From NCBI GenBank assembly GCA_037074765.1, contig JBAMDO010000220.1:23779-87778 (forward strand): a stretch of DNA of 64,000 nt. Direction: 5' to 3'. The translations under genes and the position numbers were made by a program. Below are positions 40,313-52,192 of the stretch, piece by piece (position 1 is the stretch's first letter; each line of letters begins with the position of its first letter). This DNA is from Mansonella perstans (lineage: Eukaryota; Nematoda; Chromadorea; Rhabditida; Onchocercidae). Under the pieces are notes generated by a model that was given only the letters and a program-made list of their open reading frames with translations, searched no databases and was not told the origin of the DNA.

Positions 40313-42198
40313 ACTTATTATTCTTTCATTATTCTGATAATATCAGTTTTATAACTTTAACAAAAAGAATTACCACAATTGCCATTATTTTTATGTTTAG
40401 CTTAGTACAAGTGATATTTTACTTTACAATTTAATTTAGGATCAATTTTAATTCAATAAATATTGAGAGAAATTTCCTTTCATTTTTACTTATTAATTTT
40501 ATACATTTATAATTCAGTGATAATCTTTTATGATTAATAAAATAGTATATTTATATTAATTAATGCATTTATAAAAATATATTTTATTATTAAATAATAT
40601 GTTCTGTATATGATGAATTGGACCGATGGATTGGCTACTGGATTGAGAGTTTTGCTCCTAAAAAACGATCTAAAGAGATTCTCTAAAACAGTACCATAAT
40701 CTCAGCTATATTTATTATCACCAGTAGTCTGTATTCTAACATCGAATCAGCAGACAACTATCACTGATCGTCTATTCTAATATTCAGTCGGGAGATTTAG
40801 AGAAACACAATTCATAATGCTGTTTCTTTTGAGACTCCTTTGAGATTTTATCTTTAAAAATATCCATATAATTAAGATCGAGAAAAGGCTGTGTTATGCT
40901 CTTGTTTACTGATACACCTCCGCTAAGTAGATCATCATCATCCTATGTATCATTTGCAAGCTTACTTGCCCATCATAAATTAGCCTTCTTGTAACTCTTT
41001 GTTCGCGAAGCCAGGATACGATGATGATATAATTGAATTTTTGACATTCCTAAATGAAATGAATATTTTAATGAATTTTTTTTTTTTTATATTTCTCCTT
41101 ATAAGTTACATTTGTTTCTTTATTTACTAATATTTTTATCAACGCATTTCTACATAACTTTATACTAATTATTCGTACAACTGTTAATTTATTTTTATTT
41201 TCATGTAAGTGTATAATTGATGGATAAAAATTTCATTATACTTTCCTTCTTTTCATTTATCATTGAATACAGCAAAGATTATTTTTGTTCTTTCATTTGC
41301 TTCTTTTTCCTTTTGTCACCAAAATATCTTTGTCAAATTTTTCACCATGCGCTATTTTAATTCCCTCGTAGAATTTTCTTTTTCTTCCGCATTGTAAATT
41401 CTTTTATCCTTCATTTTTTTTCTTTGTCTTTTTTTCCTTTTTATAAAATATCAAAAAGAAATTTTTTTTTGTTTACAAATAATTTTTTTTTTCTATAAAA
41501 ATTTATTTTCTTGTTAATTTTGCTATATTTTGTTCATTTACAAATTTATGTTTCATTAAATACTATGATAATTGATATATATGCACATCTTAATGTTTAA
41601 TATTTCTTAACACAACTTCCCTGTCTTTCTTTTCCTGCCTTTTTTTCAGCTAGGATTGTGAGGATTTTTAGTTAAGATTTCTTAGGGATTTTTAGTTAGG
41701 TGAAAAAAAAAATCTATACAGACATGAATTTTTGATTATATATGTAAAATGCTCGCTATTAAAATTATATATTTAAATATCAAAGTAATATTCTTAATTT
41801 ATTGTCATTTTCCGGAATTTATACCTTATATATATCTTTTTTTTTTTTAAATTTTTCTTAAATATATTGATTAAATTTTAGGGAAAAAATTGTATGAAAT
41901 TCTAAAAGCGTAAATATTAAATCATAGTTTGATTTTCTTTTTCTCAGGCAATTTAATGTATGCATGAATCATGCTTATCTCTTTATTTATTTATTGATGT
42001 CACAAATATGAGTCAGAAATTGGCTGTATCGTTTTTCTTCGGAGTTTTTACTTTACAGTTTTGACTCGAAAATTGTCAACTTTTTTTTCAGTAGTGAAAG
42101 GAAATTGGTAATAATTGCATTATTGCAGTTTCTAACAATGTGTACAGTTCAATTCTAATTAATTTTTACTAAAAAAAAGAGGAAAAAAGATTAGCCGA

Positions 42199-45100
42199 AT
42201 GAATGCAAATAATGTTATTTTACACAATGAAACAAGTGAACCGTCAACATCAAAAGAATCACCTACATCAGGTAATGATTTTAGCTTTATTGACATTTAA
42301 TTTTTATTTGAAATGTCTAGGGTTTTTCTTTATGTTTTTATCACCTGCATTAAAAATTGCAAACGACCATTTTAGATTGAAAAGGAAATTTGAGAGATAA
42401 AAAATATGATGTTAACAAACATGTATAATATTATGAATAATGAATGCAATTCCAGATTATGATTTAATGTCATAGAATTATTAATAATTATATATTATGA
42501 CATGATAGTTTAAGGTACGAATGTTATGATATGATAATTGATTGTCATTTTGTTTTCCGGAAAAAATTATGAGCAATTAAATAATAATATTTATAGATGA
42601 AGTTGATTATATATTGGATGAAGATTTACGACTTGATGCTAAACATTTAAATCGTGTTCATGAAGAATTAGAAAAATTAAATATTGCAACAGATGTAATT
42701 AATAAATTGGAATTACAACTTGACGAAGCAAGAGCTACATTCAGGTATTCGAAATATCTTTATGCTAATTTTTTTTTCGTTTTTTAATATTTTTCCACTC
42801 TGTCGTATCATATTCAGTCCGTTGTCATGACTTGAAGATTTGTGGGATTTTTTATCCATTTTGAGTGGAGTCAGTGCGAGATAGGCATTGTATGCTTGCA
42901 TATGATGAAGCGGAAGGTCTGCTTAAGCGACATAGGCGATATATGAATTCTTTTTGCTACGGTATTTTTTTCTCGACATTAATTCTATGGATAATCTCGA
43001 AGGAGATAGTAACATTATAAATTATGTATCTCCCTTTTATAGATATATGTTACAGATATTTTATGAAATTGTGGGGAAGAAAAAAAAGAAATGAGGAGAT
43101 TGAAATTAGAATTTTTCACATTACTCGTTTGATTCCTAATATGCATATTAACAAACATTGTTATGCATTTGAAATAAATGAATTTAAGTATTATTTTTGT
43201 ATACAGGAAAATTCAAGCTTCTTGGTCTGAAAAACTGAATGAATTAAGTCGTAAATATGGTTCAGCAATTGCAAAAGGTCGACCTTATTATGAAGCAAAG
43301 CTTAAGGTTAATTTTACAAAAGTCATTTATAGTTGTATTAACGTTTTTATTGTATTAGAAGTAGTATAATATAGTAGTTTCAAAAGCATTTCAAATTTAC
43401 GCTATTAGCACATTTACTGTTCAACTCATATAACAGATAAGCTACGCATCTTTCATCCAACCAAACAGAATTTATCAGCTGATAAATTGAGATTAAATTC
43501 AATATCATTAAAGATAAATGCAACATTTTGGTACAGTGTTACTGATTGATATTAGAAGAAATTGATATTAGATATATTAGATAAAACTATGAACAAAAGC
43601 ACATAGAATTAAAATATTTGCTTCAGAATTCCATTTTTAATATGAACGTTTACTAGATACTTTAATGACATTGAAATTTATCTTAATTTATCAGCTGATG
43701 ACTTGCCAGCCTGTTAAATGTATGTAATTTATCTGTGTAGCAATTTTTAGAATTGTCAGTTATTCAGTAAATCTAACAATGCGAAGCATTGGTATGATGA
43801 TGATCAATTATTAATTGACAAAGATTGCCAGAAATTTTGTATTTGATATCGGTTTAATCGTATAAGTTTAACAAGATAATAAATTAGATATAGTGTGGGA
43901 TAATTATCACCAATTCGAATTAGCGATGTCAGAATCGTTTTAATTATTATGCATAGTGTAGTATGATGGTATTATGTATGGAGTCAGTCATCTTTAAATT
44001 TTTTTCCGAAATTCTGTGGATAAAAGTTATTTTTATGTAGAATAGATTTTTTTTTTTAAAGGAGAGACGATTGCTTGAGGAAGCGCAAAATGCTGCGATA
44101 CGTTTCGAGCGTGCTAATTCGATGCATGCAGTAGCAAAACAACAAGTGAAATTAACGCAGGATAGTTTAAATCGGCAACGAACTATCGAACCGGAATGCT
44201 TAGAGGTTGAAATAATTTGAGCTATGTTTATTCGTACGTCTACTGTTACCATTAATATTACTATATTTATGTTTTCTAATGTATTAATTTTTTTTTTTTT
44301 TTTTTTTTTGCTTTTAAGTCAACAATCAAGTTAAGTCATAGATATACTTTGTGAGATAATTTTGCTCTTACTACCACTACTAGATAGTATCACCTTGTAA
44401 AATTTTATCTAATCAAAAATAAAAAGTATATATCAGTGTTATAATTTGAGATAAGTTAATGCTTTTAAAATTTTTGATTTCAAATTTTCAAGAAATCTGT
44501 GAAATATTACATGTATTTTCCAATTCCAAAAAATACTGTAATTATCATTTAAGAATGCATTTGTGCTGTAATTATCATTTAAGCATGTAACTATGATTGT
44601 TATTTGAAAGGATGCAATTAATTAAATTTGTTCCTTCACAGGTGTTAAATCATCATATTCAACGTGTAAATGAAGCAGAACAAGAACGTGTAGCAGCTGA
44701 AGAGATACATCGTACAGTATCGGAGCGTATGACGCAGTTATCAAAAGAAATTGCACAAATGTTAGAAGGAAATGCTCGATCTATTAGGAAAAGTCGACAT
44801 TATTTCGAACAGCGCGTTGAATTTACAAGAATTCTGGAACATCAAAAAAGTCTCATTTTAAAGCTTGAATCTGAGGTTATTTATGACACTTTCGTTTTTT
44901 TTCAAGTTTTCATTTACAAAGTTTTATTGATTCCTATACGATGAAGAAATTTTTATTATTTTCAATAATGCTGATAATTTTAAAGGTACGTCAGAAGAAG
45001 TATGATTATACGTCATCATTGAGGAATTTGGAGCAAATATCAGATGCCATACATGAAGAGAGAAGTGTATGCTTTTTTATTTATCGTAATTTTATGTAAT

Positions 45101-46923
45101 TTATAACAATAAATTTAACAGTGCTGTAAATTTTAAATATTGCAGTTTACTGAATGCAATATTTTAGTGACATTTTATTGGTTAAAGTATTCTAGTAATT
45201 GTGATAATAGTGGTTATTATTCATTTTGCAATAATGATAGTTTATTTGAGTATTTGAATAATGTAGCAGTGATATAGTAATAATCATTTACTTAAGAAGC
45301 ATTTATAAAGCTTCTTATCTAAACTTTACTGTTATTTTTCTCATGGTATTGAGTAACGGTTGATATATTGGTACACTTCATGTTTTGCAGTTGTCAAGCG
45401 TAAAACGTGAATCTGGAATTGGTTGTGAATCACCTGATATACCAGCCGGTGAAACAGCATTTGACAAAGAGAAAGCACAACGTCGAGTTGAAGAGGAGGA
45501 GAAAAGAAGGCGTAAAGCAGATATAGCAAATGCTATTGCTCTTGAAGATATTAAAGTAGCATTTGATCAAGTAAAAATTAAGAGTTGCTTTTTATCTGGA
45601 GAAAATTTATTCATTTATTCCGGAAAAATCTTATTTGAAGTGATAGGTAATTTCGTATGATGTTAAACAATGGTGCGTTTTTTTTCCCGGTATTGTTTAA
45701 CTTATTACTAGGAGTAAAGGAATGCATTTATGACTTTGTTATAATGTGATGAAATATAACCTAGAAGTATTTCATCCGTCGATTTTCATTATTTTTCAGC
45801 TTACACTCGATTGCGATAAAACAATTGATCCTGCTCTGTTTGATGATTCACCTGAAGGAGCTGATTCAGAAGCAGTGAAAGATGGGACTCTTGGTTCTGG
45901 TGTTATATTACTTGCACAGCAGTTGATTCTTAATCAGGGCAAATCAAAACAAAGTAATAAATGCATTAGGTAAACTATATTTGAATTAATATGCAACACA
46001 TGAAAGCAGTATTAGCTAAAACTGTCTTAATCTATTACTTAGTTGCTGATTATTTTAGTTATCACTTTACGTATATTTTCTCTGTTTGTCATTGTAAATT
46101 TTTTTTCGAAACTGATGTAGCAATACCAGTTTTAGCGTTGGCATTCATATACAAAATATTTAGATTGTCAACCGATTTAAGTGATTTTCGATATCGCACT
46201 GAACTGCCTGAGGGCGCGACAGCAACAGTGACAATTTCTTCACCTGATGGCAATGATAGTGATAGCTCGTTAGAAAGTAATCATACAGAAATGACAGTGA
46301 ACACGGATGATTTATCAGGAATGCTTCGAAGCCATTCTCAAATAATTGAAGTAAATTGTATGACATATCATTTTGCTATATAAGGAAAAGACTAAAAGCG
46401 ATAGATAGCTATGCGTATTATTATTACTACTTTATTTATTCCTTTTTAACTTTTCTAAAATTGAATTTTGCTTTTATTATCGTATTAAGTGGAAAAACAT
46501 TATGTTGGGGTAGCATACTTTTTAATACACATCGAGTATATTTCGTTCTGTTTAGTGAAAGCAGTAACAAAGTAATAAGTTTTCATAGATATATTACTTT
46601 AAACAATTTGAAGGAATAAAGACGATTTAATAAGCGATATTAAACATTTCAGTGTGCTTTTGTAATACTGTAGTAAAAAAAGTACAGTACTACGGTATTA
46701 GTTGTATAATATTTGTATATTTCAAAAAAAGAAAGAAGGAAATGACGTTTATCAAAGCCTAAATTAATTGTTCAGTAAATGTAATAAAAAACTTTTTTTT
46801 CAGGAAATTGATGAATGTGCTCACCGTACCGAAACTATATTGCATAATAATTTAAGCATTGTTCGTAGAAGTGGAAGTGATGATGTTGAACGTGATAGTG
46901 GTCATAGTTCATCGAGTTACTAG
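42199..46923 (+). CDS. rei-1: SH3BP5-family RAB-11 guanine nucleotide exchange factor
   Basis: Ten plus-strand exons join in phase: 42199-42271, 42597-42744, 43207-43306, 44062-44205, 44642-44875, 44986-45066, 45391-45570, 45800-45969, 46164-46350 and 46804-46923, giving 478 residues. Residues from about 30 to 270 form the long coiled-coil SH3BP5 domain (LEKLNIATDVINKLELQL, IQASWSEKLNELSRKYG, IAKGRPYYEAK, then ERVAAEEIHRTVSERM). A charged segment EEEEKRRRKADIANAIALED follows, and the tail is acidic and Ser-rich. In C. elegans, REI-1 and REI-2 are RAB-11 exchange factors acting at the late Golgi and in cytokinesis; human SH3BP5 also binds JNK and BTK. The symbol reflects the family; which of the two worm paralogues it matches is not determined. 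A T8CAG acceptor at 42091 is a likely spliced-leader or 5' UTR splice site. Confidence 0.92.
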
Positions 46924-47040
46924 TCATTTTTCTAACATTTCTGTATTATTTGATTATCATTACTGTATCCTTTTTCTTTTTTAACTTTAGAATTATTTGA
47001 TAGATATTAGAAATAGCACGATTGTTTGTCTACTTATAGT

Positions 47041-47074
<34 letters not shown>

Positions 47075-48858
47075 GTAGTAAACTTCTTGTATTAACAAAG
47101 GAAAACGTAAAATTAATTGACAGTACCGATATTCTTAAGTTTTTTCTTTTTTTTTTCATATCTTGCCTTTTTTCTGGATGACCTTTACTCATATATTTCT
47201 TTTTCAATATTTTGCATATTATGCGGGTAGTTGAAATTTGTTGAGTATACCATCTACTTAATTTTTTATTTACTATCCTTGATATGTTTTGCATTTGTTG
47301 TACACAGTAACTGCAAATATTTTAATTGATACTTTCATTACACAGATTATTGTATCCAAGTAATTGATTTCGTTCCTGGGCGATACTTAGACATTAACAT
47401 TTCCAGGTTTGTATTTATCTTCTTGATGAATGATGAATATATGATGATTAAATGAATTGGAAAAAGCGATTCAAGATGAATATTGCAAAGTATTTCGAAG
47501 GTGTGAAAATTTGATTTTTCGGAATTGCCGAAATTTATGTATTAAAATTTATTTTCATCATTGAATCATTAAATGAATTTATGCATGATATTCCAGTGCA
47601 CTTGATGTTTTTCATTTATATTTTTGTACGATCTTTCACATTTGAAAGTGTAATAATTCGATTTGCTTATTAATAATTAGTTCATTTGAATATTTTTAAG
47701 ATTTTGGGATTTTTGTTTGAAACATTGCAAAAAATTTTTCAGTGCAACAGAAATATGCAATCGTATTGAATGTTAAAAAATTGGAAAGATTTGGCATACG
47801 TATTAAGATAGATTGTATTCAGGCAGATTTTAAACTTAATAATTTTAACTTCTCAAGGATATTTTCATTTAAAAAAATTGAAACGAAGTTTTCAATGAAA
47901 TTTTTGACGTGTCAAATATTTATAAATATATGGACGAGAATTACATGTAATTGTCAACAAATATATATATTTTATGAAATTTTGTTCATTGAAAAAATCC
48001 ATTAAATTTTTCTTAAATTCTGTTTCTTTCAATATTCAGTTCAATTTATTTTATCCGTCATTTGACAATTATCATTAAAATTTTGCCTAATGAAAACAGT
48101 AAACATTTCAATTTACATTGAAAAATATTACTGCTGAGCGGGTAACATCAAAAATTTCGATATGAATTTCCTGATAGCTTTAAATTAATCAAAATTTAAA
48201 ATTTTTTATCATTTTAAAATAAAGTACCCATATTTGTTCAGAGTGTTGTAGTGCCCAAAAAAAAAAAAAAAAAAAAAAATGTACTGTTTAGGTTTGTTCG
48301 CGTATTTTTGTGCTATGCATACGTTTATTTTTATTCAATTACGTGAACATAATCTTGATATGATGAAATAATTGTCAGTGCCGTTTTTCCTGTATTGATA
48401 AAATTATTACATTGGTTTTCTTTTTTCCGAAGCCTTTACGTTTGAACGCATGAGATATAAATCAGTAGTTTTATTTTCTTAAAATGATTAATTATGAAAA
48501 TGATAATTCGACGTGAAGATTTCATTTTTTTGGAACGCGTAACAACGTGAAATGATTGTTATCACTTAAAAATGGTACTCGTAAAAATGATCGGAAGAAA
48601 TTCTAACAAAAAGTATACGTAACACTTTGTATCGGTTTCAACATGTAAAATTATGCTATATAAATGACGTGAAGTTTTTGTGTTTTTCTCACGCGGTATT
48701 TTATCCTAGAAAAAGGAAAATTTATGTGATTTAAAAGAGGCACGTAAATTTATTAGATGTTAGAAACAATATTGAATAATTTCAGAGATATTTAAACGAT
48801 GAACTGTTGAAACGTGAAGTAGTGGAAGTGATTTCCATAAGATTTTATTTTTACTATG
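46924..48858. other. Intergenic sequence, no gene seen
   Basis: AT-rich sequence with long A runs at 47046-47073 and 48258-48279. The open frames are Lys/Ile/Phe/Asn-rich with no supporting splice structure. A TTTCAG at about 48784, upstream of the next gene, is a possible spliced-leader acceptor. Confidence 0.45.
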
Positions 48859-50035
48859 ATGGTATCTTTGAATGGAAGTAAAGTGATATCATTAATGGTT
48901 CAAAATGGTTGTGAAATCACAAAACGTGGTATTGCCAGGATACCGCATTGGGAACATCATATCAGGTTTTCGCAGAAATTTTCACTTTTTTTTATCTGTA
49001 GTATTTAGAAATTAAGCATTGAGGTGAGATGCGTGATGTGTATTATCAGATAGAAACTAATACATTATGAGTTATTTTGATTTTTGTAGAAAGTATTGAA
49101 GTTACATCATTTATAAATCCTCCAGTATGTAAATGTCTAAAATTTCAAGCGTTTTTTTTTTTTTTTTTACGTGATAATGGCATCTTAATTTATGTTTGAT
49201 GAGTTTTGATCTTTTTTTCCTTCAGAATTTGGTTCACTTGGTTTTGCCGTAATTTTAGGTTTGACCCAAAAGAAGGGCGCAAAAGACCCTGTCAAGATGT
49301 ATTGGATCGTTTCAAACGTCTCAATAACGGCATGTGGATCCGTGCACAAATGGGAAGAAATGTGAAACGGTATAGGAAAGATGAGACATTTTTAAAGGTT
49401 TTTTTTTTTTCTTTTGAAATCTTTACTTCTCTTATTGGCAAACAAAAATTTAGCAGTTAAAGACGTTGAATTATAAAAGATTGGTACTTTTCATGTATGA
49501 TCGAAATAATATGTTAGTAAGTAATTATAATGAATTTGAAAAGAATTTTCAATACAATGAAGATGTTTTACTATTTTTTTTCTTTGTTTATTTAGAATGA
49601 AATAGTTCTAGAAGTAATTCTTAATATTATATGAACATAAGAATGAAGTCCTTATTGCTACATTTGCATTTGCCGCAGTATAAATAAATAAATTATACAA
49701 ATATTTATAATAATTTCAGACAAGTTATTATTATGAAACCTGTAACAAAGAGGAATGTTGGATGCTAGATCGTATGATGACACCATTTTGGTTACGACCG
49801 AAATACTACATTGATGATCCGTATGAGGTTGTAAAAATTTCCCAACTGACTAATTATACGAAATATAAAATTTAATTTACAGCAAAACAAAGTGTGAATG
49901 GTTTTGTTTCAGCCGTACAATGTACGACATGGTATTAAAGCACCACGGATCGGTTTGAATGGTAAGCTTGCAAGAGAACGTCCAAAAATTTTGTTAGAAG
50001 ATAGTATTGCTGATCGTTACTTTCGTGATCGTTAG
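48859..50035 (+). CDS. mrpl-35: Mitochondrial large-subunit ribosomal protein bL35m
   Basis: Four plus-strand exons, 48859-48965, 49259-49397, 49720-49827 and 49913-50035, join in phase and encode 158 residues. The match to animal MRPL35 is clear in the core: [20 protein letters not shown] aligns with the human [20 protein letters not shown] segment, and [20 protein letters not shown] with [20 protein letters not shown]. The protein belongs to the mitochondrial 54S/39S large subunit. The N terminus ([18 protein letters not shown]...) is weakly basic and may carry the import signal. Compared with human it has a C-terminal extension of about 30 residues ending ADRYFRDR. A polyadenylation signal AATAAA occurs near 50113. 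Confidence 0.92.
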
Positions 50036-50233
50036 ATTTGATTTCACAAGACAATACATGATGATTTTTGTTGTTTTGTAAGAATTATCTGTTATTACCA
50101 TATCATGATGTTTAATAAAATATACGATAGTAAACAACTGAATTTACAAGTGTCATTATCAAAAATTAAAAATTTTATCATCATGCATATACTAAAAATA
50201 TATATGTCTTATGCTGGGTAAAAAAAAAATCTA

Positions 50234-50790
50234 TCAATGTGATTTCTTGGACATTCTCCATGAACTTTTCCTTGAGCTGTAATAAGAAAATGGAAAATGA
50301 AAAAAAGAAGGAGAATAAAATAAATAATTTGCTCTTCACACATGCAAAAATTAAAATAACTTGTCAAATTCAGGTTTTTAAATTAAACCGTGCAATTATT
50401 TCAATTACTCAATTAATATTGCGCCGCAATTATTCAAATGTGACATATATTTCTTTTGCTACATAAAACATAGTAATAATATAAAGTATTTCTAAAAACC
50501 AAAAATCACCGTAATTGACACGTAATTATCCTAATATTCCTATTTAATGCTTGTAATCTTTGTTGATAATATCCGTCCGTAAAAATGGATGTGAAATTTC
50601 TTGAAATTGTTTGTTGTAGTACTTATCTTGTTGTGGTACTTATCTTTTTTGTGACCTTGATGTCGATTTCTTAGCTGAAAAGGATGTGGAATTTTTTGGA
50701 TTGTAATAATCCAATATTTCGATCCATTTATGTTGATGTAGTAGCATCATATTAGCATATTTTTCACTTGGATCATTCCAAAGGAAAAAA
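50234..50790 (-). CDS. Orphan 3' exon(s) of an unidentified gene
   Basis: On the minus strand about 50790-50660 is open and coding-like (NDPSEKYANMMLLHQHKWIE, then ILDYYNPKNSTSF), ending in a Ser/Lys-rich tail. It can either stop near 50656, or splice from an AAG|GTCACA donor near 50673 to a TTACAG acceptor near 50282 and finish SWRMSKKSH with the stop at 50234-50236. I found no upstream exon or start, so the gene's 5' end is unknown. The family is not recognised. The cluster of aromatic and acidic residues argues against chance. Confidence 0.4.
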
Positions 50791-52150
50791 CTCAATTAAA
50801 AGTTTTCAAAAATTTTCATGAAAATGATAAAGAATGCATCTTTAAAGTAATTATAATGCATCAAGAAAGCAATATTGTCAAATGTCTTTAAAAAAAATGG
50901 CATGTTCGGAAAAAAGAAAGCTCACTGAAATAAATTAACGGAAAACTGAATTTTATCAAAATTCCCATAATACAGTGTTGCAATTCTAAATGCTTTGATA
51001 AATTTGGAAATTTAAAAGGAAAAAAGATAGCAAAAAAAAAAACGCTTCTAATTCATGGCATCATTTCATTTTTTCCTCTTAAATTCACTTATTTCTAAAG
51101 AGAAACATTCAAGAAGGTAATAATATCAGTAATGATTTAATTCTAAATTCGAAATTTCACTCTACTTTTTAATGCTTATTTCGATGGAAAAAAGCGAAAG
51201 GAAAGAAATGTTAAAAAATAATAACAAATTTAGATGTTTTTTCATAGCTAACTTTAATTTCGCGACTAAAAAATAAGTAAATTAACAATTCAGCAAATTT
51301 GAAAATAAAATTATACAAAAAATTGCCTGAACATATCATACTGTAAATTAATGAACACAAATGAAATGTAATGGTATTGCCAATTACTATTTATATATCA
51401 AAAAGAAAAAAATGGAAATTATATAGAAAATAGAATTAATTAAAAGTTTCGCACGTTATTAAAGTTAAAGTCAAAAATTTTAACTTGAAATTTTAAATGA
51501 AATTTTATTTGAATTAAACAATGCACCAAAGAAATTACTCAATGTTTGTTTATCCAACAATAATAGCTTAAATTTTTAATGAACGAAAAATTTTTGATTC
51601 CAGAAAACTTCCTCCAGTATTTAGAATTTCTGACATGGCGTAGCAGACACATCGAGCTACGAATAAGGATATAAATTCCAAAGAGATTTTATTGAATCAC
51701 TCGACAAGTATATTTTATTGAAATTTAAAATATTTTAAATCCCAAAGATATTTTGAAGAATAGCTCGACAAGGTATATTTTATTAGAATTTAAAGCATTT
51801 CGCATAGGATAATAAATTCGAACAGGTCCAATTGAAATATGGTGAATCTCCAAAGAGATTTTATTGAATCACTCGACAAGTATATTTTACCGAAAAATTT
51901 AAAATATTTAAAAAAAAAAAAATTGTGGTCCTTAACATTTGCATAGCGCATATCACGGACGTGGTCGTATGTAATGGTGGTTTTTTTCACGTGCTTAGTA
52001 CTGTGTGTCTTGCGCGTCTGTGCATCTTAGTTTTTAGATGTGTTAATTTAGTTAATTTTTCCGTATAGTTTGGTCTTACATATCTTTAGGTTTCTATGTG
52101 TTATGTGATATGCATTAGTTTTAAACATGTTATTATAAAATGTTCAATCG
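50791..52150. other. Intergenic sequence with local direct repeats
   Basis: Mostly AT-rich with no gene seen. Around 51670-51912 three related segments occur (CCAAAGAGATTTTATTGAAT then CACTCGACAAGTATATTTTA). Near 51985-52030 there is a short GC-richer patch. Missing 5' exons of the orphan minus-strand gene at 50.2-50.8 kb could lie here. Confidence 0.4.
51676..51912. repeat. Three direct repeats of ~60 bp
   Basis: Copies begin near 51678, 51741 and 51849. The first and third share CCAAAGAGATTTTATTGAAT and CACTCGACAAGTATATTTTA; the middle copy is diverged (CCCAAAGATATTTTGAAGAA). The spacing is uneven, with about 50 bases of other sequence before the third copy. Confidence 0.7.
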
Positions 52151-52192
52151 ATGTTTAAACTTAAAAATATTCTCATAGCTTGCAGTCCAACA

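Larger units (their letters stand above)
25766..42198. other. 16-kb gene-poor, repeat-rich interval
   Basis: Between the GATAD1 homologue and the SH3BP5 homologue I find no complete gene on either strand. It contains a 31-bp satellite, GATT, TTA, TATG, CA and CT/GA simple repeats, long homopolymers, a 44-bp duplication, a degenerate repeat of about 65 bp and one orphan exon candidate. Distal 5' untranslated exons or enhancers of the SH3BP5 homologue could lie here but cannot be proven from sequence. Confidence 0.45.
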
